Of a stretch of DNA of 64,000 nucleotides, positions 11,536 through 21,744 are shown one piece after another. The notes beneath the pieces are model-generated. The model ran no database searches, was not told the DNA's origin, and saw only the letters and a program-made list of their open reading frames with translations. Each line of letters starts with the position of its first letter. Position 1 is the stretch's first letter. Source of the stretch: Pseudoscleropodium purum (taxonomy: Eukaryota; Streptophyta; Bryopsida; Hypnales; Brachytheciaceae); contig OZ017801.1 of the NCBI GenBank assembly GCA_963969395.1, positions 11,537,611 through 11,601,610 on the forward strand, read 5' to 3'. The position numbers and the translations under genes are program-made.

Positions 11536-14500
11536 ATGGTGACTTGTATCAAGCTATGGACGATGGAGGAAGACTTCGGTGTTGCAACTCTGTACAGCAA
11601 GGTGAAGGTTTCAGCCGATGAAACCTACGCGTCTTTGAGGCTGCATCTGGAGGACAAAGCGGCGCTCGAATGGCCATTCGAATTTTGGGACAACGATGAT
11701 CAAATCAGAGTTCCGCAGAGGATGGAATCCTTCAGCGACATGCCTGGACATGTTTATGTACTACCCCTGCGTGCTGCGGGCGAAGACAGATCTTCCAAGC
11801 GACAACGCGTGGATGATGTCGATGCGGGTATCGACGCGCTCCCTGAAGACGAAAACTGCGTGGACATCCGCGAAGAATTTGAAGAACTTGCTGTCCCAGA
11901 TGTGGATCCTACTGGGAACTCGAGGGCTACTGTGACATCGGGAGTCACTAAGTCTTTGGAGCACCAGCTAAATTCTACTCTTATTGGCGAGGACATTTGG
12001 AAGCGGTATCTCGAACAACTAGAGAGGACAAAGCGGGAATTGCAGAGCGCCTCCTTAGAAGACAATCGGTGGTTTTTGAGGACCATTGACATCAATGGAC
12101 TCGGGGTTGTAAAGATTTTCTGCTGTGAATGCAAAAAGGAGGTTGGAGGAGGGAGCGGTAAGCATGAGAAGAGCAACATTCAGAATCTTTTTAACAATTT
12201 CAGAATCAAGCACTTGCTCAGCAACAGCCATGTGAAGAACTAGTGTGCGGTGAATGGAGTGCCATATGCTGATCACTCACAGTCCGCTGCTCCGAAGGGT
12301 ACGACCGTGACATTGACTCCCGAAATGCACGAGACGTTGATACAAGAAGGTATTGCGGTGATGGAGTTAGTGAATGCTACTTTGGGAGATGCACAAAAGG
12401 GTTTCAGCGTGTTCCAGCCGCTGAAGGAAGGCTCGCGGAAAAGTTTCTGGATGAAGGTGCGCTGTTTTTACTGTCGGGACATGTTGAACTTGTGCCCGCC
12501 AAAAAAGAATTTGGAATGAAATTTGCTATTTCATTTGCAATCCCCCAAGCACTTGCACGCTGTAGAGCAGTCACAGACAGGGAAGAAACATGGCAACGTT
12601 CTCCTCAGCGGAAGACAAGGTCGGCCTGCCTTGTCCTCGGCAGCTAGCGTGCTTTCGAATCAGCCCAATCTCGGCAGATGGTGGGCAGTGGAGTCATCTG
12701 GTCGTGGGGAGGGTGCTGATCGCGTGGAGGCTGCTCGAGATTCTGCAGTCGACCTCAGCGGTTCCCCTCATGAAGGTGAGTGTTCAGCTCGCATGAATGA
12801 CTTGTTGGGTTCTTTGTGTTGGGGTTTTAGAGGTCCGAATTGGATTTACGGTGGTGTGTCTTATTCGGTGACTCCGTTGTTCAATGACCCTCATGTTGGC
12901 GCTGTCTGGTATGTCGAACCTCATTTGACGGCGACATTCATGAGAAACGGTAAATTTGTAAAAGTGAATGGTACGTTTAAGCATACGTCTTGTAGCAGGG
13001 TCGATAGATCGGGTAGAGGATTTGTGAATCTGTCTTGTGAGCTGTGCTCGTCTATCCCGAAAGAGAATGACTTTTACAAACGAGTTGTCAGGGAACATTT
13101 TAGTGTAGAAAAGAGGGGAGGGAGAAGCACTGGAGCTGGAAGGCGACTTGCTTACCTCTCCATTCCAGAAATTGCTGACCATGCTCGACTCATGAGGAGG
13201 AAACTTAGTAGTCAGAAACTTCAGCACAGGTCTGCTCAAGCTAGAATTGTGCAGTTGAAACTTAAACGTCCGAGTTTGAGGGAATTGGCAAGGAACGCTG
13301 CTTGTGGCCACAATGTTCTAAAATTCTGTCACAGTATAGTGAATGCTCATAGGTCAGGTGCTTTAGGTGGGAAACCTGCGTTATGGGATTTCCTTCGTGA
13401 TGTGGCTGAAAACCTGAACCGTGATCGCAGAGGACAGCGGTACAGAGACAATACAAAATGTTTAGGGGAAGTCATGAAGGTTTACGGAGGTCGTAGGATG
13501 GTCGACATTTTTGACTTGAATTTTGCGGGTCCAAGCTACCGTCAGGTCAAACGAGAGGTTCGAAAAGGAGTCCAGTTCTTACCTGGTGAGTACGCCCAAA
13601 TTTTTGCTGCTGTGGCACAGATTTATAGGGAAGCTAAGCTCGCTCACAATATAGTAGGTCCTGTACCGGTAATTCTTGCAGAGGACGAAACTAAAGTCAA
13701 AGGGAGGGTAGCTTGGGAACCGAAGTGGGATACTCTAGCTGGATTCTGTGGTCCTTCTGAGAACCACGTGTGTGTGCCCGGTTTCAGGCCACTTGTTGGG
13801 AGTGGTGAGGAGGGATACCGCCAGTTGTTAGAATCGTTTGGAAAGAACAGGAAAGGGACTTTTGCTCGAGTTGTTGTTGTTAATCCTTTGCATGAACGAC
13901 TTCCTCGGCTTGTCTTAGTTGTTTGCTGCACTTGCAATTGCTTCAATTCCTATTGGGTTAGGGGTCAGTGGGATACTATAGATAGGCTTTGGGAAGAAGA
14001 ATGTCTTGCTGCTATAGGCCCAATAATTGGACACGCTAGTGACGGTGACTCTCGTAGACGACAGCTAATGCTAGCAGACTATCAGAGCAACGAGGGAATT
14101 CGTTTGGACGTGGGGTGGGAAGGTTGGGTTTTCAGTGCGTCTTTAAATCCGTCTGGGAATGCAAAGGGGCTGCATGATCAGGACTATATACACAACGGGA
14201 AAAAGTTAATAAACCCCTTGCTTTCAGCTGCCCGAACTCTGTAGTTAGGAGGAGATTTGTGTCTCCATGGTCATATAGAACAAGTTTATGAGCAATTCAT
14301 GGCTGAAGAGCATGGTCTCACAGCAGAGGACATTGAGAGAAGGGACCGCCAGAACTGGGCTGCGGCACAGAGGCTCTGCCAGTTCAAAGTGCGGTCATGT
14401 TTGGCTCGCATGCGGCAGCCAGGTTACCCTCACCGTGAAAGAACTCTGGAAACCGAGTTTTATTTGGAAATTTGTACAGCCTATATTGACATTTTCTGTT

Positions 14501-16077
14501 CTCTGAGGTTGGACTTACGTTCTAGGGTAGTGTTGTGTGGTAAGGTTTTGTTTTTCTTTCGACTGTGGAGGTTGTGGTTGCAGCACGGAGATCATGGTGT
14601 CTTGGGGAATTCGCAACCACTTGTGCAGGCTAAGAACTTTGTAAGCCTCCAATGTTTTATTGATATTCAGTTGTCTTGTCATTTTGTTGTTCTTCTCATT
14701 TGTCATTTCAGAAACAAGTTCCCCAACTTAGCTGTGCCGTTGCATTTGACTGGGAGTGATTCTTGCGAAATTTTTTTTTCAAGAATTGGTGGTATGAATG
14801 GCCTAGAACGTGCCTATGACTTCCATGAGCTAGTAAACACCGCAAACACTCTCAACCACATCTCAGCTGTTGAATATGGTAACAATGGTTTAGTTTTTCA
14901 GAAGCAACACAACAAAATGGAAAATGTGTGGGAATCTTTGCACAAGCTGACCCTTGGTGAGCAGCGGCCCAATTTGGGTGACTATAGTCTCATTGCAGGA
15001 AATGCAGATGTAGTATCAGCTTTGCAAGAGGGCCTGAAGGAAGCCCAGAGCATGCTGAGGTCGCTGAACATGGCCCCGAGTGCGCAGTGCCAGTCACGCC
15101 AGAAAATTTGGTTTGACCGGCCATGGCTAGCCGAGAGAGAGGATCGGCAGTGCTTTCACTACAAGCCTAGTGCGAGGCCGACGTCTGGTGAAGATGGGGA
15201 CTCCGAGGTCTTGCGAGATCGACTTGTGAGTGAGCTGTCTGCAGCTGAACCGCCAGCACATGCACCACAAATGCGGGATAACCTGGAGGAGTTCACAGCG
15301 GAGGAAGATGAGTCTGAGCATTTGAGAATCATTGAGGAAGAAGCCCGAGATGCTGTCACTGATGTCTTGAATAGTGCAGAGGTGCAAGTGCAGCAGCCGC
15401 AAGGCAGTGAGCGGATTGAAGCGACTGTGGAAGCGGACGGGCATGTCATTTACAAGTCGACACTTGTGTCACAGCTGAATGGTAGTGTGTTCCTTTCCAA
15501 GGATCGATTGGCTAGAATCAAGCATAGTGCTCAGTTCAATAACCATGATAATTGTTTGCAGGCCAGCTCATCATCTGGGTCAGGCTTGTTGTCAATTGGA
15601 TCTGATTGTGTTGTTCATTTTGTGCAACGAAGCACTACTCGATTGTCTTCTACAGTGAGATCAGCTGCGAAGCGGAAACGGGGTCCTCCGTCCAATCCAT
15701 CTCGGTTAACTCCTACTAATTGTTTGTAGGCTATGGATGAGGGGGTTTACTGGTTGGGTAGAGTGCAGGCGATGAGGAGGCGCAATGGCAAGCAGTTCGA
15801 TGTGCTGCGGCAACCTATGGACTTACTGGCGAGGTTGGAGGACAAAGGTCGGCAAACAAATCAGAATCCACACATAGAGGTTATGCTGCAGTATTATCGC
15901 AAATACGTTGGACAGGACAAATTCAAGTATGACCATACTGATAGCAAGTGGATTGACATTGACTGCGTTATATGTAACGTGACCTTGGCATACAACCCTC
16001 AGAATGAGGTGTACAGTCTGGATCGGAATGATGCCGAGCACTTGCGGCAGTTTCTGGCAGACCATAGTGCCCGTTGA
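11536..16077 (+). pseudogene. Transposase-like gene of TE1, one frame with four nonsense codons
   Basis: From ATG 11536 one frame runs 1,514 codons to TGA 16075-16077 without a frameshift. It is broken only by TAG 12241, TGA 12517, TAG 14242 and TAG 15727. Two BED-like fingers share a spacing pattern: C196-x2-C199..H226-x5-H232 and C310-x2-C313..H333-x5-H339. An RNase H-like core is suggested by ILAEDETKVK (about 716), GHASDGDSRRR (about 836) and SDSCEIFFSRIGG (E1078). HDQDYIHNGKKLINPL (about 881) resembles the conserved His/Lys/Asn block of P-element/THAP9-type transposases. The C-terminal 200 residues are conserved in TE2 but unrecognised. Superfamily assignment is tentative. The element cannot make full-length protein unless the stops are read through. 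Confidence 0.75.
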
Positions 16078-16099
16078 CTTTCGGTGGATCACCTTCGGC

Positions 16100-16690
16100 C
16101 TCCTATACTTCAGATGAGTCCTAAACCTTCGCAGTGGGGCAGAAAAGTTCATGTGGTGGTGATATTGTGGGCTACAATGGGATGTACGGGGGGCAATGCG
16201 CTTGTTCACATGCATTGTAAATGTGGCAGTGTGGATGATGCACAAGTGAAGGAGGAGTTGTGGAGGATCGCATGAATTGCATGGACCGTGACGATTGGTG
16301 GAGTCGCTGAACATGGCTGTGGGCACAAACCAATTGAAGTGCTTCTTCAAGTGCAACCGGTTGGCCCTAAACCAAATGCTATTCCTTATGCAATTTTTTT
16401 GAATGCATGTGCACATCTTGGGGCCTTGTAGAGCTGAAAGTAGAGCTAAAAGGAAGACTTCAGTCACATTTGTGTGTGAGGGATGCACTTATTCACATGT
16501 ATTGGAAGTGTGGCATCTTTTTTGATGCATGACTGTTTTCTGAGAGGCTGCTGGTTTTGTCAATCAGACTTGTGACTTGTGATTTATGGGGTGCAGTGTA
16601 ATCACTTGGAATGTGATGATTGGTGGATTTGTAGAACATGGTTGTAGGAATGAAGGAACTGATCACTTCTCCAATTGGTTTGGGGTGACT
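16100..16690 (+). pseudogene. Degraded PPR-protein fragment inside TE1
   Basis: Translation in shifting frames gives GNALVHMHCKCGSVDDA, then GGVAEHGCGHKPIEVLLQV and KPNAIPYAIFLNACAHLGAL. These match the typical plant pentatricopeptide run (GNALVDMYAKCG.., GGYAQHG.., KPN.ITF..LLSACSH.G). A second, weaker unit at 16460-16660 gives DALIHMYWKCG and ITWNVMIGGFVEHG. Stops and frameshifts break it. PPR proteins bind organellar RNA. Here only a dead fragment remains, between the transposase stop and the right end of TE1. Confidence 0.75.
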
Positions 16691-16796
16691 ATGAGTCTCA
16701 TGTACAAGTAGACATTTGTATCATAGACTCTAAATTTTTTTTCACATGTGTTGGATGGCTTAGAACTGCAGCTTGTTGCCATAGTTCTTGTAAATG

Positions 16797-16916
16797 ATTT
16801 GTAATGTTTGTGTTTTTTAACACCTTTAGTACATTAAACTCTTTCATTACTTTTTCATTTGTAATGTTTGTGTTTTTTAACACCTTTTGTACATTAAACT
16901 CTTTCATTACTTTGTC
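16797..16916 (+). repeat. Tandem duplication of a 60-bp unit in TE1
   Basis: Two adjacent copies with an exact 60-bp period contain GTAATGTTTGTGTTTTTTAA and ACATTAAACTCTTTCATTAC. They differ at only a few positions, so the duplication is recent. A third partial start (GTAATGTCTTGC) follows at 16921. The unit is AT-rich and noncoding. Confidence 0.9.
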
Positions 16917-17759
16917 ATTGGTAATGTCTTGCTTTTATTTAGCATTTGTGCATGTATTTGTCTTCAAGTATGCATTCTAATGTAAACGCATCCATTTTTT
17001 GCCGTAAAGTTGAATCTTGTGGGTGTACAGGGCATATCTTGTCACTTTAATTCTCATTACTTGTTAAATTAGTTTTGTTCTTTATAAAGAAAATAGCCTC
17101 CAATAAATTCAGCCTATGTACGTATTATAAGTAAAGATAGGCATGATAATATGGGCTCTAGGGGGGTTTATAAGTAATTATAGGGGCCTGAAAATTCAAA
17201 AAAATAAATAAATACCCCCCCTAAAAATACCCCAGCGCCGCACGTGGTACCCAGAAAATACGAAGAGTGTCCTCCCCGGGGATGGAGCATTTGAACTCAA
17301 GCAACTTGGATTGGACTTCCATTCGACCCCAATTCTAGTATAATCCGGGCCTTGGTCTCATAGGAAAGAACAACAATATTGAAGGATGCTAGCAACAATA
17401 CCCTACGCTAGGATCAAATTTGTTAAAAATGAATTTAAAATATAAACAAATATGGCATATAATGAAAATTGTCAAAAATTATAACATGGCATAATTGAAT
17501 AGTGGAAAAAATCAATTAATACAAAAATGTTAACCCTCAAAAAGTCACAAAACCAAAGCCATGAATATTAGTGAAGTCATATAGGTATAGATAAAGCCTT
17601 AAGTCCAATAAAACTATCAAACTACTAGAAGTTATAGAATATATTTTCAACTATGCCAAAGATCATGAAATATTCCAAATACTCTAAAATAAACTTCTAG
17701 AAATTCTAAATTGAGTTAACCAAAGAAAAATAAACCGAAAAAAAAAAAAAAAAAAAGAT

Positions 17760-20040
17760 TTCCTATGCGGAAAAAAATTTGACCCCATCGTAAGGTATGA
17801 GGTTTTGATGCTTCTGCACGGAGACCACTTCCGACTAACACTGGGCAGGATAGACTTGGTACAAGGGGCTGCAAAGACACCAAGGTTCCGTTTGGAGCTT
17901 CGCTTCCTCCGACTACAGGAAGACAGAGTATGCTGCAGAATGCAGACAATCGGTAGGTTCTCCGTAACGTCGCGAGTCCGCTGGAGGAGTATAACTTACA
18001 CGCTTCACAGCCTCCTTCAGACACCAGGGTTTCAGTTCTTTCTTTCCCAATGTGTCGACTTGGGAGTGATCTTGAGGTGGGCGTTAGTTAGTTCAGTCTA
18101 TCTTAACTTAGTGGGTTCAATTTTGTTGCCATCCAAGAGGAGATCCAACTCTTTTTCCGAGGTAGTAGAAGAAGCTTCTGTATTTCTGTTCTTTGGTGGT
18201 AAATCTCCGGAGGTTGAATGAAGTATGTTTGCGTTGTGGGAGACAGCTTGAGTGCACCTGCTGTGAGAATCAAGTTCTCGCTCGGATACTTTTATCACTT
18301 CGCACGGAGACCTTGGCCATGGCATAGGCGTGCCGACAGCTGCTCTGGAGAGTTCAGTTGAGAGGTAAATTTTGAAACTTTCCTTCCCTTTTTCGATTGG
18401 AGGAGAAAGTGAGAGCTGCAAGCGTGATGATTATTTCTTGAACGAAGTCTTTTTTTTTATTGGGGCGGAGTTGAATATTTTGTCGTCTCTTTACGGATTT
18501 TAGTATTTTAGTCCGGCATATAGGTGGCCACGATATAAGGAATGACGGGTGTAGTGTTCCTTGATTCGAAGGATTCTCTGCCATTCATGGGACACAAATC
18601 GTTTGATTCTATGTCAGCTTCTTTGAGTCCCTTTTGTAAGAGGCCGTTCTGGACTCCGCCGTTTTGGATCTGCTACATGTATTAGTTTGATCTCAGTACC
18701 AGGTTGCAATTGACCCAATGAGCCAGGAACAGGTCTCCAAACCGTTGACGAATCTTATGAAGCCCATGATCAGCTAGAATACATGGAGATATATTTCTGA
18801 AATGTTAAACCTGCCAATAATTGGGAGTTTTCTAGATGCCTGAGATCCATGCGATCTGTCCCAGTATCCCGAGCTATGTGCATGTCGGAATATCACGATT
18901 TCGGCGCTTCTGAAATCTCGTAATTATTTGGAGCTCAATTTTGAGATTCATGCTTTATTTGGCATAGTTTCGTAGAAGTCGTTCACTTTGTGGAAGTTGA
19001 ATTGCTCGCACCAGTGATAGAGATGGGAATGACGAAGGCCATACAATTTTCTTCGAAGGCTTGCAACTGTTGCTTCCAGTTGTCGACACATTTGATTCTC
19101 TTTTGCCTACATTTGAAGTAGTATTTTCTCGTCAGAAAGACCCGCTCTGTTGGAAAACGCTGGCAGCTATGCAGGTTATTAAAATGATTTTACCGTAAGA
19201 ATCAAATTGCTTTTGAGAGGGGACCCAACTCACCCCGGGCATCGTGGAGTCATTACAATGCCAAATTTCATTTTGAGCACCAATATGCATCAATTACTTG
19301 TCAGCATTCTTCTTTTAAGCTCTGGTAGTGGGAAATACGTGGGCTAATTCCAGGCAGTTGAATTGTGAGTTCACCATTCGTGAGCAAATGATTCGTTCTG
19401 CAAGTAGTCAGTGTGCTTCAGAGTTGGTCGAACATTCCTCCTTCTATGTCTATCCTGTTGATGTTTGGGTTTCAGGTCCTTCTTCCGCAGTTCGTGGGCT
19501 TGTAGCGATTTTGAGGTTTTGTTTCCATTTTTGTCTGTCCGTGTTTTGTGTCGGAGGACGATCCAGCCGCATTTATTGAGGTTGACTAAGATTTGGTGTT
19601 TGCATTGTGGGTTCAGGTTTCTTGCGCCTGGTATGGGAATTAACTGTCACCGATGATTGAGTGCTTGGTATGAAGGTTTTTGGTATTGCAGAATCAACCC
19701 TCACCAATGATCATCCATCACTTGGTCTGGAGATATATGTCATCGACATGTTCCTGCGGGGTTTCGCAATGCCAACATTGGCATGTCGACTAGTTGTATG
19801 GAGAGGTAAGGGTTACAACTACCATTTTATCAATTTTTCTTGGTTTGAATCTTTGGTAATGGAAATTGAACTAAGCTGCACCTTGTGTTTTGAGCTGGTG
19901 AATACGAATGGTATGCAGAGAGTGAAGGTGAATCTCTGATTCATTGCAGCAGCGATGGGAATATGCACAGAGCAACGTTGATTTGAAATGACTTCTGAAA
20001 ATGCGATGTTGATGTAAAATACAAGTTGTACGCTGAAAGC
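17760..20040 (+). promoter_or_regulatory. Long conserved leader upstream of kinase A
   Basis: About 2.3 kb of moderately GC-rich sequence precedes the kinase ATG, beginning after an A-rich run at about 17740-17757. It is nearly the same as 38830-41111 in copy B, differing by roughly 2 percent by eye. It contains many short open frames but none whose reading frame is better kept than its bases. It is probably promoter plus spliced 5' untranslated sequence. Candidate splice sites such as GAGAG/GTAAAT near 18364 and TTCAG near 19476 occur, but I cannot define the transcript. Confidence 0.5.
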
Positions 20041-21744
20041 ATGGAGACGTGCTCGGGAAGTCCTAGATCCTCGTCAGTTGATGGGGAAGTGGACTTGTTG
20101 AGTGTTTGTGAACGCATTGCGCATGACATAGAGGAAGTTGTGAAACGTGGGAACTTGCTCAATCAGAGACAATGCCGAGATTTGTCTTCCAAGGTTTTGC
20201 AAGCGGTTCAAAATATACGAGCGATAGAGGATGTTGTAAGAGGATCACATGGATTGATCTTCACACCGTTTCTGTCAATCCTTTATCAATCTTTGGAGAA
20301 GGCCAAATTACTTGTGAGTGAATGTGCGGAAGAAGATTGGACTGCAGTAGCAGTATTTCAAGGCCGAAATGAAAGTTCATTTCAGGAGATCTTGCTGGAG
20401 GTTTACTTGTGTTACAAAGCAGTTTACCGCGATCCCATGATCACCTTCACCATCAGACTAACTTTACAATTCTTGAGAGGTTTTTCGAGTTTGTCACATC
20501 TCCTGTTTCCATCGTTGTCTGCCATTGAGAGTGACCGAGAAGACCTCCGAAGGAAGCTCGAACTCCTTGCAAGTGATTCTGGCAGCGTCCCGCGCTCTGG
20601 TGCTGACAAGGGAAAGGAGGACGCTCGAAAGAAATGTCTCGCGAGACACCTGCTCAAGAAGTTTAGTTGCACATCTCAAGAATGTCTCTCCAATCCTTCA
20701 GATGTGTGCAAGGCAAGTTTGTGGGAGAAGGAGATGGAACCTCCAGAGACGTGGGGGAACTCCAAGTTTCTTGGAGCTGGATCAGGTGCAAATGGTGTCT
20801 GCACGACTGAATGGTTGGGTGTGCCTTGTGCGAGGAAAGAGTTTCATGGCCAAGCTTCTGAGGTGACATTTTTGAAGGAGGCGAGCATTTTGTCCCATTT
20901 GAAGCACCCTCGCATTGTGAATTTTCTTTGCTGTGGCAATGGTGAGGCCAAAGGGGATCGTTTTATTGCCATGGAGCTTATGGAGAAGAGCCTTTTTGAT
21001 GTGATAGAAGATCAAAAAGGCGTGCCTTTTGCATTGTCTGTAGCTGTTGACATCATTGTGCAAATAGCAGAGGGAATGCTCTATCTGCATGAGCAAGGAG
21101 TTGCACATCGTGACCTTAAGCCGCAGAATGTAGTTGTTAAAAGGTTGGCGTTTCCGCATCTCTTGGATCAGTATTACTGTGTGAAGTTGGTTGATTTTGG
21201 AATGTCCAAGACCAAGGTTGAGGTCTCCCAATCGAACACAATATCATATCGAGGCATTGGCACAACAAGGTACAGGGCTCCTGAGGTTCATCCCAAAGCA
21301 CACCTTGATAAGGCCCAGTGGTTCAGAGTGGATGTGTACAGCTTTGCTATGACTTGTGCCCATGTTTTGTCTTTGAAGACCCCTTTTGAAGACATGGAGC
21401 AGTTGAGTGAGTTGTATGCAAGTCTATTGGAGGGGCAGAGGCCAGAGCTTCCTTCAGACTTGCCAGGGGAGTTGGTTGATATGTTAGAGGAGTGTTGGAG
21501 TTTGAATCCTCTCTTGAGGCCTTCTTCTTTTGGAGGCATTTGCAAAAGGTTGTATGCCCTAAGATTTGAATTGTTAGGAGGGGTCTTGAGTTCTAATTTT
21601 ATGCCAAGTATTTTTGATTTGAACTCTATCAAGACAGATTTGCATTCCAAGAGGTCTGGTGAAGGAATGGGAAATTCAAAAACAAGCAGCTCCTTAGCAT
21701 CAGGTGGAACTAGTTATTACACTGCTGACACTCACTTTTTGTGA
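20041..21744 (+). CDS. Protein kinase with MLKL-like (DUF1221) N-terminal domain, copy A
   Basis: One exon codes for 567 residues from ATG 20041. Residues 15-135 are helical (SVCERIAHDIEEVVKRGNLL onward) and resemble the DUF1221/HeLo-like region of plant MLKL-type proteins. The kinase domain spans about 240-530. It shows the glycine loop G245-A-G-S-G-A-N-G252, lysine 266 (ARKEF), HRDLKPQN with D358, D385-FG and APE ending at E415, so catalysis looks possible. The protein has no signal peptide or membrane helix. A Ser/Thr-rich tail ends the protein. In animals and plants, MLKL-type proteins act in cell-death and immune signalling; that role here is inference. The frame can be extended five codons upstream only from a TTG, so ATG 20041 is taken as the start. 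A paralogue lies at 41112-42821. Confidence 0.9.
   Translation: METCSGSPRSSSVDGEVDLLSVCERIAHDIEEVVKRGNLLNQRQCRDLSSKVLQAVQNIRAIEDVVRGSHGLIFTPFLSILYQSLEKAKLLVSECAEEDWTAVAVFQGRNESSFQEILLEVYLCYKAVYRDPMITFTIRLTLQFLRGFSSLSHLLFPSLSAIESDREDLRRKLELLASDSGSVPRSGADKGKEDARKKCLARHLLKKFSCTSQECLSNPSDVCKASLWEKEMEPPETWGNSKFLGAGSGANGVCTTEWLGVPCARKEFHGQASEVTFLKEASILSHLKHPRIVNFLCCGNGEAKGDRFIAMELMEKSLFDVIEDQKGVPFALSVAVDIIVQIAEGMLYLHEQGVAHRDLKPQNVVVKRLAFPHLLDQYYCVKLVDFGMSKTKVEVSQSNTISYRGIGTTRYRAPEVHPKAHLDKAQWFRVDVYSFAMTCAHVLSLKTPFEDMEQLSELYASLLEGQRPELPSDLPGELVDMLEECWSLNPLLRPSSFGGICKRLYALRFELLGGVLSSNFMPSIFDLNSIKTDLHSKRSGEGMGNSKTSSSLASGGTSYYTADTHFL

Larger units (their letters stand above)
10114..17280 (+). mobile_element. 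DNA transposon TE1, P/hAT-like, 7.2 kb
   Basis: The left end reads CTAGGGGAGGACACTC and the reverse complement of the right end reads CCCGGGGAGGACACTC, a 16-bp terminal inverted repeat with two mismatches. Both sides carry the 8-bp target duplication GATGGAGC (10106-10113 and 17281-17288). The empty site is in copy B at 38348-38355 (AATAGAGC). Eight-base duplications fit the hAT and P superfamilies and argue against Tc1, Harbinger, CACTA, Mutator and Kolobok. Inside are GC-rich tandem arrays, one long broken transposase frame and a PPR-like relic. TE2 at 30616-36829 is a diverged relative. Confidence 0.92.

Noticed and set aside
11536..16077. Recoded or alternative genetic code in which TAG encodes Gln
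   Set aside because: TE2 also has TGA and TAA interruptions and a frameshift. The two elements share no stop positions. Ordinary decay explains the pattern.
17805..18221. 138-codon open frame in the leader of kinase A
   Set aside because: The matching frame in copy B is disrupted although the bases are nearly identical, so the frame is not under selection. It is treated as untranslated leader.
20026..20040. Kinase start five codons upstream (also 41097 in copy B)
   Set aside because: The upstream codon is TTG, not ATG. A nuclear plant gene should start at the ATG at 20041 or 41112.
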